64,000 nucleotides of DNA from assembly GCF_035582795.1 (NCBI RefSeq), contig NC_134373.1:28304501-28368500 (forward strand), given 5' to 3'. Positions 25,217-38,115 of this stretch are shown piece after piece. Position 1 is the stretch's first letter. Each line of letters starts with the position of its first letter. The notes beneath the pieces are model-generated. The model saw only the letters and a list, made by a program, of their open reading frames with translations, had not been told where the DNA came from and did no database searches. The stretch is from Mycteria americana (taxonomy: Eukaryota; Chordata; Aves; Ciconiiformes; Ciconiidae). Made by a program: the position numbers and the translations under genes.

Positions 25217-28200
25217 ATAAACTTACAGATAAGGAATTTTGCAATAGAACAATTGCTACCTGTCTCATTCTCATCAATCAAATCAATCAAACCTTCTGAG
25301 AAGGCAGCAGCCTCTGAAAGCCCCAGGAATATTCCTGACTTAAATACTGCAAACAGATCTCTGGCTTTGCACTTCAAAGGTAAAAAGCCAATACAACTGG
25401 CTTTTATGTTAATGTAGCCAGTGGTGAGTTTTTCCTTCCAAATTTGTTGGTAAATTTGTTAAACCATCTCCTCCAGGTGCGATTTTCCAATAAAACTTGG
25501 CTTTTATTAATTTTGACAGTTTTTTTCTAGTTTAAACTGACCCCATTCCATTTTGTCTGAGGAGGACTTGTTTGAAGGAGGCAGGTCCAGCAGCGAAAAT
25601 GTTTGAGGTTCAGCACTCTCCTTGTTTTGCTATGCACTTCTCCTGGCAGTTGCAACGGTTTCTTTTGTTCTTTAAATTACAAACCTAACCACTAAAAGTC
25701 GTAAGTCACTTCCTGCTCAAAAATTATGACACTGGCTTTAAAATAATTTAAATCTTTTTTATTTGCCCTTTCTTTCATACCTGAGCTTCATTCAAATCTT
25801 ACATTCCAGCCCTTCTCTACAATACCAAAGACAAAATGTGCTTCATAGATGAAAACTGGGGTTTTGGCATGATTTTGTGACACCAAGGAACAGGTCTTTA
25901 AGGACAACACAAAGTATTATGAGAATCCTGACAGAGATGCAAGACTTATCAGTGAGCTACTTTCGAAGCGTAACCATGTTAAGACATCCAAACTGACAAG
26001 CCATTCAACTTACATGGTGATGGGAAGGGCCATATTCATTCCCAAAATACCTTCTCCCATCCAGCATACAAAGCATAGATTTTAGATCCTGCTACTTGCA
26101 GAAAACAATACTTTGATGTGCTTCTGTGGCTACTGTCAGTGACACATGGGATAAACTTGTAGAGAAGTTCAAACTTTTTAATTTTTCAGGCATCATTTTC
26201 ACCTGCTAAAGGAGTTTCCAGAAAAAAATCGGGTACTTGCACCCTTAGTGGTTTTGCAGTCAGCCCTGTAGTTAGCAATTTAGTACCTACATGTTTGCTT
26301 GTTACGGATTTACGCATGGAAAAGGCATGAAAGGAAAACTGTACCTGCAAAGGGATCCCCATTTGGCACATTTGATATGAATGCATGGGAATCATCCTAC
26401 AGGATAGATCTAATCTACTCATGTGAACTACCAAACCTCTGCTGTGTAATCCACAAGGGCAATTTGGTGGGGTAACATAGACCTTACCCCAAACTTCTCA
26501 GTCTCTCTCTCATTTCCTAAGATAAAGCTTCAAACTAAAGCTGGACAAATGTTTACTTCTAAGTAGTGTTGAATATAGAAAGAAAAGCCCGAGATTACAG
26601 CTCATGTCATGATTTCCTTGCAGCTCTGGGTGATACTGCTGTTTTGGAGTGGGTAAGTCAAGCTGAGTGTAGAGATATCTATGTGTGATAAGCAGCTTTT
26701 ACAGCACTGTTTTCAAAGCCACTCAACACCAGTCAGGCAGCACTGCTCCTGCTCCTGCCTTTCAGGATTTTCCTACCAACAAGTTTGTGCTTTCCATTCT
26801 TAGCAACCTAAGCCATCCCTTACCATGATGCTCCATTGCTGCCTGCTTGTGCTTACAATCTCAGATGAAGCCTTGGCTGCTAAATTACACTCAAGTAGGT
26901 CTCTAAGTGCTTTCTTGGGCAACCCATTTTCCCTCTTGATGTGCCTGTTCGTTGCATAAGAAGTGCTTGAAATTCATTCAATTGCTGTGAATGATGAGCT
27001 GAGATCTTTAGGGCAGTCATTTCCTTCTTAGGGCTGTCCTAGGTGTGCAGACTAGGAAAGGCACTGTAAGATTTCCTCTTTAATCAGCTCACCTAACCAC
27101 CTTATGAAAAACACTGCTGCTAGTGGGCCTTTTCCAGGTGAGGAACAACCCAACCTTATCTCGGTATATCCATGGACATGCTTTGCAGAATGACCCCAAA
27201 TATTGACCATGTTGTTGCAGCAAGCGGTCTGTAGGCAGTCTGTAGTCTGAAATGTGTCTTTAGAATTCAACTATTAAATGTTTAATGGTTTTGTCTTAAA
27301 TATTAGTGTTTTCTATCTGTGGACTTCCAGTAAACAAGAGAGATGTTCAAAGTGAATAACATCCACTTCATGATTCAGGCCAGATATAAATGTAATTCAG
27401 AGAAGGATATTGCCTCTTTATTGATTGTTCTTTCATACATCCATACATTTGAAAGAGAGCTTTAAGTATAACTGGAGACTAATGAAATACAGCTTACTCA
27501 GTAATACCAACTCTAGTAAATTATTGTCTATTTTTTGGGTTGTATCAATTGACCTAACACAACGTATTGTACAAATTTTACCTTATTTTTAAAAAGTTGT
27601 AATTTTAAAGGAAGACTGCTTTTTTATGTAAAGATTTTAGGTGGGGTTTCAAACACACTCATCACTGATCTAATTGCTTCCACTGAAGATGATAGTAAGG
27701 TATTTGATTGGGTTTAGAAAAACATTAGAAACTTCTGAAAGTATTGAGGAATATACAGAGTCCACTAGGAAGCTTTTGCAATTGTTAAAAACCTTTATTA
27801 AAATTTTTTCATTTTTTTATTTTTTAATATTATGTATCTGAAAATATATTTATTATAACTCTTCCTTTACTGGGGCTCTTTTTGTTCTTTGTACGCTCTT
27901 CTGCAGTCATCATTCCTCTCAACTGTAAAAGCAGGTCTTAATGTGTCCCTATTGTCATCACTGATAAAAGACTTTTCTTACCACACATTTAATATGGAAG
28001 AACTAATGAAGTCTTAACATCTCCATTGTTTATGCAACTGTGGTACGTCCTCCTCGCCCTTTGGTTTATGTTTGTGTCTTGCCGAAACATTGCATTCATG
28101 AGAAAATCATTAATCTATTAACCTTAGCATGCCGATTTAATTTACAAGCTATAGTTAGAACTGGTTCACTGCAGCTGCATGTGTAAAAATGAGTTGAACC

Positions 28201-31200
28201 AACTTCTGAAAACTTCATGTTAAAAATATGTTAATTGCTCAAGCTGCTTTCTGGCCTGTGTTATGATATCAGATGCATCGCACTGAGGCCTTTCTGGATT
28301 AAAAAAAAAGTCATTACCTATTTTAATATTTGCCAGTAAGTGTGCAGTGCCCTGCCAGAGCTGGCATCTCTTATCCCGAAGGGTCATCAGCTTGAACTCA
28401 TCAATTTGACACATTCTGCTGAAAAAGCCATCACCAGCTCCCATTAGATAATGAAACACATCAAGGCTGTTCTTCCAAAATTAAGGAACAGTTTCTCATC
28501 TGTCAATCTGGACAAGAGACAGAATAATTTGGCTTCCATTTATATACTAAATTGTTATAAGGACAATAATGGTGACATACAACAACAACCACATGATCTT
28601 TTGGGTAAGTAAATGAACTGTGCTCCAAATGTAAGGTAAATCATGCAGATTAAAAATACCTACAAAATTTAAATGCACTAGGCTCAATCCTCTTGCTATC
28701 CTAGCTAGCAAGTACTGTGTCATTAATTCTGAGAAGACAAAATCCAGTCTCATTCAATTAAAATAAAGGTTTGTTCAAGACTTTTCACACTTTGTAATAC
28801 AGTAAGGATAAAAGGGCATTATCAAATTATTTTAATTAGATTAGGATTGCCACATAATTTTGGCAGTTCACATTTGATTCTCGTATACAGTGTTGGCAAA
28901 ATATTTTTGTACCATTCTAGAATGTTATAAAGTAAATAAGAGAAAATATGTTTTCCAATGTTTAAGGAAGTAATGGCTTCACTCACATAGTTTCTCCTTC
29001 TTTTGTGAAGCTGAATTGCACTTGGGTCTTGGGGAAAATCTGAGATGGAGAGATACACTAAAAGTCAGCTTGCCAAAAAATAATCCTATCATATCCCTTA
29101 ATGATAAGAGGGACAAGAATAAAATGTTCATGAAATCTGGGAAATTATTTTAGGTGAAAAATAGTAACGATCTTTTAAAACTGAACAGATATTCTATATC
29201 TTGAAATAAAAAATTTAAATAGCAAATTAAAAAAAAAGATAAGGAAATTGTGTTTTAAAGGGTTACATAATGTAAAAAAACCACAATTTTTTTTAGTTAA
29301 ATCAAACTTTTCTGTTTATGCCCCAAAAGAACTGACACCCCCCCAAATTCCCCTTTCAGTTTGAACGACATACTCTTTTTTTTTTTTTTTTATTTGCACT
29401 TACTAGAGACATACGTTAAAGTACTTTAGCTCCTTAGCTCAGGGTAGCTGAATACCAACCACCAATTCTGATGGCAATTAAGCAAAGTGCATCCAGTAAC
29501 AGCATTAAAATGGCCAACCCCCCCATAAGTACTTCTTAAATGTATAAGTACAACCTTAAAGCTCTCATACAGCACAGTACTTGAGAGAGAGCTTATTGTA
29601 GGCCCATGTCCCCTCTGGTAACAGATATTTAATGTGTCCCGCGTATTCACACTGACGTATATATACAGTAAAAAACTGACAGAGAAATTCAGATGGATCT
29701 GTCTGCTGCTTATAGCATCAGGAAGGTCAAGAAGGTTTCAGGGTCAGCAGACGAAACCCAGAGCAGAGGAGAGGTTAGAGAAGGGAGCTGCCTCCACTAG
29801 CACTGGAGCTCCTTAGCAAGCGGGCAATGAAGCTCACAAAAGGATGCTTTAGAAATCTTGTCTTTAGAGATGGGATACGGGAAGCCACCAAAGTCCACAC
29901 AGTGGTGGTCTTGCTGGTCCTTTATAATGGCCAGTTTTTGCTGTGCTCCTATGGGAAAGCTGCTTGATATCAGTGAAAAAAGTTCCTTACTTTTCCATGG
30001 AAATATGTTAATGTAACCAGGCCATCATTTACATTTTTCCTCCACAACCATCAAAATCAGCTCATGCTCCAAATGTACAACAACTTGCTGGGGAAGATAA
30101 ATTGACCTGGTATTGCTTCATTAAAGAAGGAGTGACAAATGGGGTATGAATCAACCCATAAGGTACAGTCCACGATCAGGACGCTTTCCTTCATGTGTCC
30201 CCCTCCTCCTCCCACCTCCCCCCTCTTCATCAGAATAATCTACTCCTTTTGAGGATTTTTTAACTGGGAAGGCTTTGAAAGAAACACTAAATATCCAGAG
30301 AATCTGCCAAATAATTTCTGCCTGACTTTCCTCCAAAGTCAACAATTTCAAGCTCTAGTCATTTTTGCCTAATTAAAATGGGAACAAAACAGCCGCTTGC
30401 TTATTCACTGAGATTAAAGATGAATAGAAAGGAGTCACTGGCTTAATGGATTAACCATTTCAAATGTTGCAAATGATCATAGGTAATCAAAGGAGCTGAC
30501 TACTGATATAGTGAAAGCCTACCTGACAACGTGTAACAGATACTTAACTTGTAATTCTTGAGAGACAGTGCATGAGAGAAGCCCACCTCGCTGACCTAAA
30601 CTTTGCATGTTAGAAACATAAGCATAAAAATTTGAGCCAGAACCTTTCAGTGGAAAGTCAGAGGCCAAGAGGTGTTGGAGGAGATGATAATTCCTTCCCA
30701 ACCCCTTGTGTAAACAGTTATATGATGCAGTAAGACAATTTAACTCCTAAACTGCTCGTAATTATTTACCAAGACGTGCTTTTATTTTGTAACTAACAGG
30801 TCTACCAGCCTCAGTCCTGCTCTCAGGCCTTTTGACTGTGTCATCAGAGATAAGGTGTTCTCTGTGTTTCTTAATGTTGCTGTGCTTGATTTTATGACCT
30901 TGATATCAGGTTTTAGTTTACATTTGAAACATACCCTTTCTATGGATGTGGCACTATTCAAGACAAACGTTAGCTAAAATTAGTCCCCCGAACTAAGACA
31001 GACTGAACTGTTTGTTAGTATTTGAAATATTTGCATCGAATACATTCGGCAGCATTTTTGTGCTGATTTTCTCTGTTCCTGCTGTCTGCCTGACTGTCCT
31101 TGTAGCTTTTACAAGTTTTTACTCCATTATTCAACTCCAACTGTTTTTAAAGGAAGAGCAGGCAAAGATAAGCACTTTGTCTCAATTTTCATGAAAACTG

Positions 31201-31592
31201 TAGGCTGGAGAGAAAAGGTAGACTGGAGTAGTCCAGCAGTGAAGGAAAGGCAACAAGGACTCAGCAATTTTAAGTTCTGTTTAGCAACAGCTGGCTCTCC
31301 AGTCACCATGTGCTTTCCAGTCATCAGACACGTAGATCCACAGGAGCTGCAGCAAGGTGCTTCCCCTCCCCATGGGGAGCTGCTGTGGGAGGGAGCCAGT
31401 GTATGCTGGGGGTGGGATTTAGGGGGCAGAGACATAAACCCAAAAGCAAGAGTGTTTCATTGGTTCTGTTGCTGGCAGAAAACTTGCTTTAATGAACACT
31501 GACATGCAAGGAAAGAAACATGGCCATTATTCTATTAAGGCTGATAAATGTCTATTTCTTGTTTTGAGATGAAAAAGCTTGACCTTGTGCTT
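25217..31592 (-). other. Presumed CNTNAP intron, no exon recognised
   Basis: AT-rich DNA with homopolymer runs, including T16 at 29376-29391. All open frames are under 86 codons and none shows laminin-G, EGF or fibrinogen-like features expected of missing Caspr exons. Nothing else was recognised. Confidence 0.5.
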
Positions 31593-31632
31593 AAATTACA
31601 GGTGATGTGATCAAATTACAGGTGATGTCATC
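31593..31632. repeat. Two-copy tandem duplication, 20-bp unit
   Basis: Unit AAATTACAGGTGATGTGATC at 31593-31612 is followed directly by a second copy at 31613-31632 with one change (G to C near the end). The unit is not low-complexity, so this looks like a small, fairly recent tandem duplication. Confidence 0.9.
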
Positions 31633-32692
31633 TAGAAATCACCTGGAACCTGGCAAAAGCCTGCAGTTATGCACAAAGATATTATCCTGACAATTCAAAG
31701 AATTTAGTGCCTGGCTACTATCCTTAGAAAAGTATAATCATGTTCCTAACATGGGCAGGTTCTTCCTTTATGTCTCATTCCCACCACCAACATTTTGTAG
31801 CAAAGCAGTCCAACAGGTGACAATTCTTGGAAACAGGTGCTCTGTGTGCTCCATCCCCTAGCTTCTTTGATATGAATTGTATTCAGCTACACCCAGCTCA
31901 TACACAAGTGCTTGCCTAAGGCACTGTCTACTAAGCATTGCAAGTGGAAATGTCAGGATGTTTAGCATATGCTCTTTGGGGACACAGAGATCTTTCCTGG
32001 AGCACTGACAAGGTTAATATTATTAGTGGAGATATCTGTAGTGGAAACAATCTTCCAAATGCTTTAAATATTGAGCATATTAAACAAAGAAAATAAAACA
32101 TATTGAAACACCTTAGAAACTTGCAAGGCAAATAATAGCTCAGGGCAACAACATTTCTCATTTTCCAAGGATTCTGCAATGAATATGCAGATTTCTTTTG
32201 CATATCTGCTCCATTTAAAAAGACAAAGCCCATTTTATTATCTGAAAAGCATTTACATATCAGTCCAAGCTGTCTGAATTGAGTTGAGCGATTTTAACAA
32301 GACTTCTTCACTACCTATCATTCATCTGAGCAATTCTAGACAGATTGTGCAATAATTGTTAAAAAGAGGAAAAAAAATAAAGAAAAAAGTCTTGCTTGTC
32401 TATTATTTTTGGACAGTTGTCTGGCATTATTTGACACATAGCGTATTGAACGCATTAACAGAGCTGAGTATGAAAAAACCTTCATTGAAGCCATATACTG
32501 AATGTTTTTCAGCACAGGACTTACACAGTTGTGAGATTCATTAACAAATTACTAATGTTCCTCTCTCCTAATTAAACCTGAATGGTAAGTACCATCTAGG
32601 TGGAGAGCTAATAACCACCCTGGCAAGATGTTTGACTACTGGAAAGGAGTCTATGTGATCTAAACTGACTCCACAGGTGTTGCAGAGAGGAC
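31633..32692 (-). other. Presumed CNTNAP intron, no exon recognised
   Basis: Low-GC unique-looking sequence. No repeat or coding feature was recognised. Confidence 0.45.
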
Positions 32693-32781
32693 AGTAGGTG
32701 GCAGTTGGACTAGATGATTGTTGTAGGTCCTTTTCAACTGGAACTATTCTATTCTATTCTATTCTATTCTATTCTATTCTG
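32693..32781 (+). mobile_element. CR1 LINE 3'-end fragment with (TATTC)n tail
   Basis: Very short CR1 tail: GGTGGCAGTTGGACTAGATGA, then GTAGGTCCTTTTCAACTGG, then about seven copies of TATTC at 32745-32780. The pentanucleotide run is the CR1 3' terminus expanded to a microsatellite, which may vary in length between individuals. The 5' boundary is approximate. Confidence 0.82.
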
Positions 32782-35700
32782 ACATGGCTTCTTGCAAGGA
32801 GATCCATTCAGCTCCAACAGAGTTGTGATGAATCCTGGGGGATGGGGTGGGAATTTCTCTTCCCATCAACCACGCAGCAAATCTAGAAGACTAGCTTAGG
32901 TTAGAAGCCTAGCTTTCTGGAGTCTATAATTAGGGAAAACAAATCCCAACCATTACTGTTAGCATTGCTCAACCATCCCTTTCCAAAGCCTGTGCTGAGG
33001 GCTTAGCCTTTCTATAAGGTAGTCAGAGCCTTTTTTGCAGCGCTTTCAATGTGCATTGGTCAGAAGGGCTAGATCTCTCCTACAGGTGCTTAAATAGTGT
33101 CTTACACTCTGCTTTTGCCTGTTACGTTGCAGTCAAGTTTATGCAAGCAACCATATTGTGCCAAAACTTGATGCTATTACATTCCTAACTAGAAAACAAC
33201 TCCATTTAGTTTAGTATCCTAATAAGGAGTCCTTTTTGTGTTACTGCTCACTTGAATGGCTCTCTGTAGACAAATGTTGACTTTCATACAACTTGGAGAA
33301 TGATAATAATTTATGAGGCTTCTGCTTCTCTTTCAAATCTGGTTGAAACTGGTCAGTGGATCCAAAAGTTCTTGATGGGAAGTGACAGATGGATGAACAG
33401 ATGATTAAGCAGACAGATAGACAGCAGGAACACATAAGACTCATTTCATTAGGAAACTGGACTGAAGACAGAAGTAACGGTGGGTACTTGGATAATATTC
33501 ATGTTTTGGTCACCAATTTAAAAAATGTCATTTTTTTTGCAACCATTTCAAAGCTTGTAGACCATGTCCTTAGTGGTTTTAACAGCAAAGAAAAACCAAA
33601 AGGACATTGCTGAGATTTTTTTTTCAGCTCCTTTTTTGGTCAGAATGCTACATTTTTATAGTTTGGACTATATTTTAAACCTTTAAAGCCAGATTCAGCT
33701 TGGACAGCCCTGCAATTTCAATGGAGGATTAATGTGTGTCATTAAGCAAAGAAATATGGTCTAGTACTTTTCAATATCAACAAATGCTTGCTATGGCACT
33801 CCTCTGATCAACAAATTTTTGACTTACTGGAAAGCCTTTGGGCTGCTCCTTTCCTAAACGTATGAAATACACATGCAGGAAAGCTGAGAGTCAATTGTGA
33901 TTTGAGCTGGCTGCTACATTCCAGCAGAAAAGGGCATTCTTGTTCCTAACCCTTTTCCTTTCAAGCTGATCCAGCAGAACACCAGCCCACCAAAAGGAAA
34001 GAGGTGGGGGGTATTTACTTACTGGCAAACTGATCTCAGTCACCATGTGGTCTGACTGTTGGTTGATCTGTTAACAGGAAGGGGTCTGTTAGGTGCAGAC
34101 AGAGAGGGCAAAAAGCAGGGATGCTTTTTCGGGTGGGTGAAGTACATTATAAATCTGCACTCAGAAAAATCAGGTCCCCCAAAAGAGAAGCATAAGGAGA
34201 AAAGCAGCTGGATAAAGCTCGAGATTTTCTTGCTAGATTGGTCTGAACAGAATAGAAAACTCTGGATTTTCACAGCCAAATGACTCCTTTGAAATACAGC
34301 GGCTCTAGAAGACCATGGAAAAAGTTGGGCTTGGTATTCCCTGTGTAAGAATTTGTTGGAATGCATTAAGAAGTAAGGGCCCTCTCTCAGCTGTCAAAAT
34401 AGGGACTTTAGGGCAGGGCTGTTACTCTGTACCTCCCTCCCTGCCTGGAGGGACGCTGCTCTTCCATAGCTGAATCAGCAGCAATCACGCTCTGCAGCCG
34501 AGCAGCAGCAGCAGTCACTGTGGTCCCATTTACACTTGTGTCAAAACAGGGCACTGTTCCAACACACAAGTGAAATACCAAGTGGTATACATACAAGGTG
34601 GGATTTGCAAAAGGTCTCTGTTAAACTGTTTCTGCTCCCTTTGAAGTTGGTGGCAGATCTCCCATGCATTCCAACTGCTCAGTTGGGCCAATCGTGCAAG
34701 CTTTTAAAACTCTATTTTATGAATATTAAAAATGATAGAACCAAGGATTCATTGTCAAGATCATAATATATAGCCTCTGTCCTTCCTCTCTGTTTTCCAG
34801 CTTCCCAGTTTAATTCACCAGTTGATGCTGCCTAACAGGCTGTGAAAATCTGCCTTCTCAAGCAGTCATGAGAGAGCCTGCAAATTTCTCAAAGCCGTTT
34901 CATAACATACCCAAACTATTTACCATTTCCTCCAGAGAAGTCTGCTTTGGAACAGTATCATAAGGTCAAGTTATCCCACTGAAACACCTATTAGTATAAA
35001 GAGAATGGGGAAAAAAAAAAAAAAAGGAAAAATGAACAAGCCGACAGCACTAGCACAGCCCTGGAAAATATGAAGTCATAAGTAGAGTTCAGCCAGAGCA
35101 GACTCCCATTGAACTTTGTTTAAGAGCCAAGTTCCACCCTGAGATATGTGTGAGCTGCAGTATATTTCAGGGGGAGCTGTGCTGTGCTTCATGTCGGGGC
35201 AAGGCTTGGACACAAGTATGTATCTGTTACATGTCAGAGAGGAGTAAAGCCCACATGCCTTTTGCATTTTTTGGTTCTGTCTGCATAGATGGAAAAGAAA
35301 ACTGAAAGAAGTGGATAGAATAGCCCACACTTTTATGGGGTCTGTCAGTCAAATTTAATTCTTTCTTCCACAAGGCCTGAATGCCTGTGTTTCTAAATTC
35401 ACTAAGATACTTTCAAGAGACCTGGTAGCCTTTCCCTGTGCCCCTGCCACCCCCACGAGAGTCAAACACACAGGCAGAAGCTCTAGGCTTCTCTTTCTAG
35501 CTTCTTTGCTCTTGGGAGTCCCTTTAGGAGACAGTCAGCAAGAAGTGTTCCCTAGGATATGCACATGCTTTATAAAGAAGGGACATATACAGCCTTCCAC
35601 TGGACATTTTTGTCTGACAAGTAGGATGTCAGCTGAATGAGGAGGGAAGAGGAGTGACAGAGACCTTCCCTATCCTGCTTACATTCCCAGACAGGGGCTA

Positions 35701-36140
35701 GGCATGAGGGCACCCTTGTGCTGTGCTGAGTGCATGGACAGCTTCAGGCAACAGCCTTTATTGTGGCTGGGGCAGGCTCCTGCTGCACTGCTGAATGTTA
35801 GAGGGGACAAAAGGATAAAGTCATGGCCACATGCATTTCTACGTGGCTCCTGGAGGCACTGTGGTTACCTGGGGGAACAAGGCAGAGGAGTGCCTTGCTC
35901 CCTGACACAAGCTGTGCCTTCAGTAATGCTGAGCTCCCAAGGTTGAATTCCTTCAACTACAAGTTAAAAGAGCTCATTCAAGAAGAGGGAAGAGGGGGAG
36001 GCAAGGCTCAGTCCTGCCAAGTGCTGAGTCTGGATGTGAGCAGGAGGTTAAAGTATTTCATATGAGAAACTGGTAAATGCAAAAGCTTTTATACCCCAGG
36101 GCAACCCTTTAAACACTGCAACACTGGCTGGCTCAAGAAT
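32782..36140 (-). other. Presumed CNTNAP intron, no exon recognised
   Basis: Contains an A15 tract at 35011-35025, a short (GCA)n run near 34500-34513, and faint old-repeat traces at 33687-33730 and 35090-35125. No convincing coding sequence was recognised. Confidence 0.5.
33687..33730. repeat. Possible relic of an ancient hairpin-type repeat
   Basis: The stretch AGCCAGATTCAGCTTGG ... CAATTTCAATGGAGG has the style of old palindromic amniote repeats with a 'tcaatgg' core. Single diverged arm, recognised by motif style only. Confidence 0.25.
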
Positions 36141-37150
36141 TTCACAGAATCACAGAATCGTATAGGTTGGAAAAGACCTTTAAGATCATCGAGTCCAACT
36201 GTAAACCTAACACTGCCAAGACCACCACTTTACCATGTCCCTAAGCACCTCATCCAAAAGTCCTTTAAATACCTCCAGGGATGGGGACTCAACCACTTCC
36301 CTGGGCAGCCTGTTCCAATGCTTGATAACCCTTTCAGTGAAGTAAAATTTCCTAATATCCAGTCTAAACCTCCCCTGGCGCAACTTGAGGCCATTTCCTC
36401 TTGTCCTATCACTTGTTACCTGGGAGAAGAGACCGACCCCCACCTCTCTACAACCTCCTTTCAGGTAGCTGTAGAGAGCGATAAGGTCTCCCCTCAGCCT
36501 CCTTTTCTCCAGGCTAAACAACCCCAGGTCCCTCAGCCGCTCCTCATCAGACTTGTGCTCCAGACCCTTCACCAGCTTCGTTGCCCTTCTCTGGACACGC
36601 TCCAGCACCTCAATGTCTCTCTTGTAGTGGGGGGCCCAAAACTGAACACAGCATTCGAGGTGCGGCCTCACCAGTGCCGAGTACAGGGGCACGATCACTT
36701 CCCTAGTCCTGCTGGCCACACTATTTTTGATACAAGCCAGGATGCCATTGGCTTTCTTGGCCACCTGGGCACACTGCTGGCTCATATTCAGGCGGCTGTC
36801 AACCAACACCCCCAGGTCCTTCTCTGCCAGGCAGCTTTCCAGCCACTCTTCCCCAAGCCTGTAGCATTGCATGGGGTTGCTGTGGCCCAAGTGCAGGACC
36901 TGGCACTTGGCCTTGTTAAACCTCATACAATTGACCTCGGCCCATCGATCCAGCCTGTCCAGGTCCCTCTGCAGAGCCTGCCTACCCTCAAGCAGATCAA
37001 CACTCCCACACAACTTGGTGTCATCTGCAAACTTACTGAGGGTGCACTCGATCCCTTCGTCCAGATCATTGATAAAGATATTAAACAGAACTGGCCCCAG
37101 CACAGAGCCCTGGGGAACACCGCTTGTGACCGGCCGCCAACTGGAGTAAA
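36141..37150 (-). mobile_element. 5'-truncated CR1 LINE with intact reverse-transcriptase C-terminal frame
   Basis: A minus-strand CR1 copy of about 1 kb. Its 3' end lies at 36141, where the plus strand reads TTCACAGAATCACAGAATCG. Homology enters from the 5' side near 37150, inside the reverse-transcriptase domain at the [13 protein letters not shown] block. Upstream parts (ORF1, endonuclease, N-terminal RT) are missing, as expected from aborted target-primed reverse transcription. The 3' UTR is 36141-36206. It lies in the presumed CNTNAP intron, in the same orientation as the gene. Confidence 0.95.
36207..37103 (-). pseudogene. CR1 ORF2 fragment: C-terminal part of reverse transcriptase
   Basis: Unbroken frame of 298 codons, continuing a few codons further upstream to the truncation point near 37150. 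The first block [18 protein letters not shown] is followed by the polymerase active-site motif FADD at about residues 25-28 (the F/YADD box). Next come the thumb and C-terminal CR1 region, including [32 protein letters not shown] and [23 protein letters not shown], and the end [23 protein letters not shown]. The methionine at the start of the track frame is really a GTG valine inside the domain, so there is no true start codon. Without the endonuclease and the first RT motifs the product cannot be active. The intact frame suggests a relatively young insertion. Confidence 0.93.
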
Positions 37151-37416
37151 CTCCATGTTTCAGATCCCTAGATGGTTGCCCTGTGCTTTAACTCTCCATT
37201 AGGCACGTGCTACTGGCTCTAATGGGGAATATGGCCATCAGCTCTATGCTCACTACAGAGCTTTCATGGGCAGAGCTGAAAAAGCATTTAAGCCCTGATT
37301 AGGCAAGAAGACCCAGCACCATCAGGGTCAAACGTACATTGGCAATCACTTGTCATGGATATTGTAGCAGATGGGAAGAGGTGGCAGTGTCCCTGGGAAA
37401 GAAGATCTCTTTTTCT
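37151..37416 (-). other. Presumed CNTNAP intron, nothing recognised
   Basis: Unique-looking sequence between the 5' truncation point of the CR1 copy and a small tandem duplication. Confidence 0.4.
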
Positions 37417-37448
37417 TAATACTGGTGTAACCTAATACTGGTGTAACC
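37417..37448. repeat. Perfect two-copy tandem repeat, 16-bp unit
   Basis: TAATACTGGTGTAACC occurs twice head to tail with no mismatch. It lies about 270 bp from the CR1 5' truncation point. Small duplications of this size usually arise by replication slippage or repair. Confidence 0.92.
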
Positions 37449-38065
37449 TCACCAGCCAGCTGGTGAGGGCCAAGGGAAACACACACGCCGCTCTGGTAAT
37501 GCCACAACATGGCTTCACTGTGCAATGGCAGTGAAACAAAGGATGGGAAAAATTGGTACCAAATCCTGTTAGCTAGAAGATGGTTTGGAAATATCCCAGC
37601 AAGGATGGGGAATGGGAAAGACAGATATGTGTGCCCTGGGAGTCTAGAGAGACGATACGGCCCTCAGCCACAGCTGGCGTGCCATGGCTTTGCACCTGTC
37701 AAGGGACTGATTTTGCATTTCTTGCTACATCTCCCCTCACCCAGGATTATGTTCAGTGTGGGGGAGAAGTATCCTCTTACGGATATGGATGCTCATGCCC
37801 ACAGACAGCAAGCTGTTACCTTAATGTGCCAAATAGCAGCAAACAAAATCAATTGCTAAGCTGGACACCCACATTTATCAGTATCTCCCTAGCAGACTTC
37901 CCTCAGCCACCCATAACTCCTGGACCTTGTTGTGTGCTGCAGGCAGCTGGGCATGACCGGGGATGGTTGATCGCTTAGGGTTCGAGAGCCTCTTCTCACG
38001 TGTGAGCTGTGAAGGAAATCACTTAGGTGGAAAAGGGCATGTGCTAGATGTTCCAGTCTCCAAGC
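37449..38065 (-). other. Presumed CNTNAP intron, nothing recognised
   Basis: Moderately GC-rich. Two overlapping plus-strand frames (116 and 132 codons at 37509-37978) have no domains and no splice context, so I do not call a gene. Confidence 0.4.
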
Positions 38066-38115
38066 GTATTTTCCTCATTCAGTGAGGAATTTTCCTCATT
38101 GAATGAGGAAAATAC
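38066..38115. repeat. 50-bp near-perfect palindrome
   Basis: Reading the 50 bases against their own reverse complement gives 46 matches. The outer arms are GTATTTTCCTCATTCA on the left and its counterpart TGAATGAGGAAAATAC on the right. The mismatches are two positions at the centre and one symmetric pair. The core TTCCTCA/TGAGGAA recurs four times, so the sequence is also two smaller hairpins side by side. It could form a cruciform. No transposon family was recognised around it. Confidence 0.9.

Noticed and set aside
25120..25377. Minus-strand frame running to a donor-like GTAGCA near 25262, considered as a missing Caspr exon
   Set aside because: The peptide does not resemble the laminin-G, EGF or stem sequence of the family, part of it lies inside solo LTR B, and no acceptor fits.
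36318..37202. 294-codon plus-strand open frame
   Set aside because: It is antisense to the CR1 reverse-transcriptase frame. The minus frame carries the FADD box and the conserved CR1 blocks, so the plus frame is a shadow.
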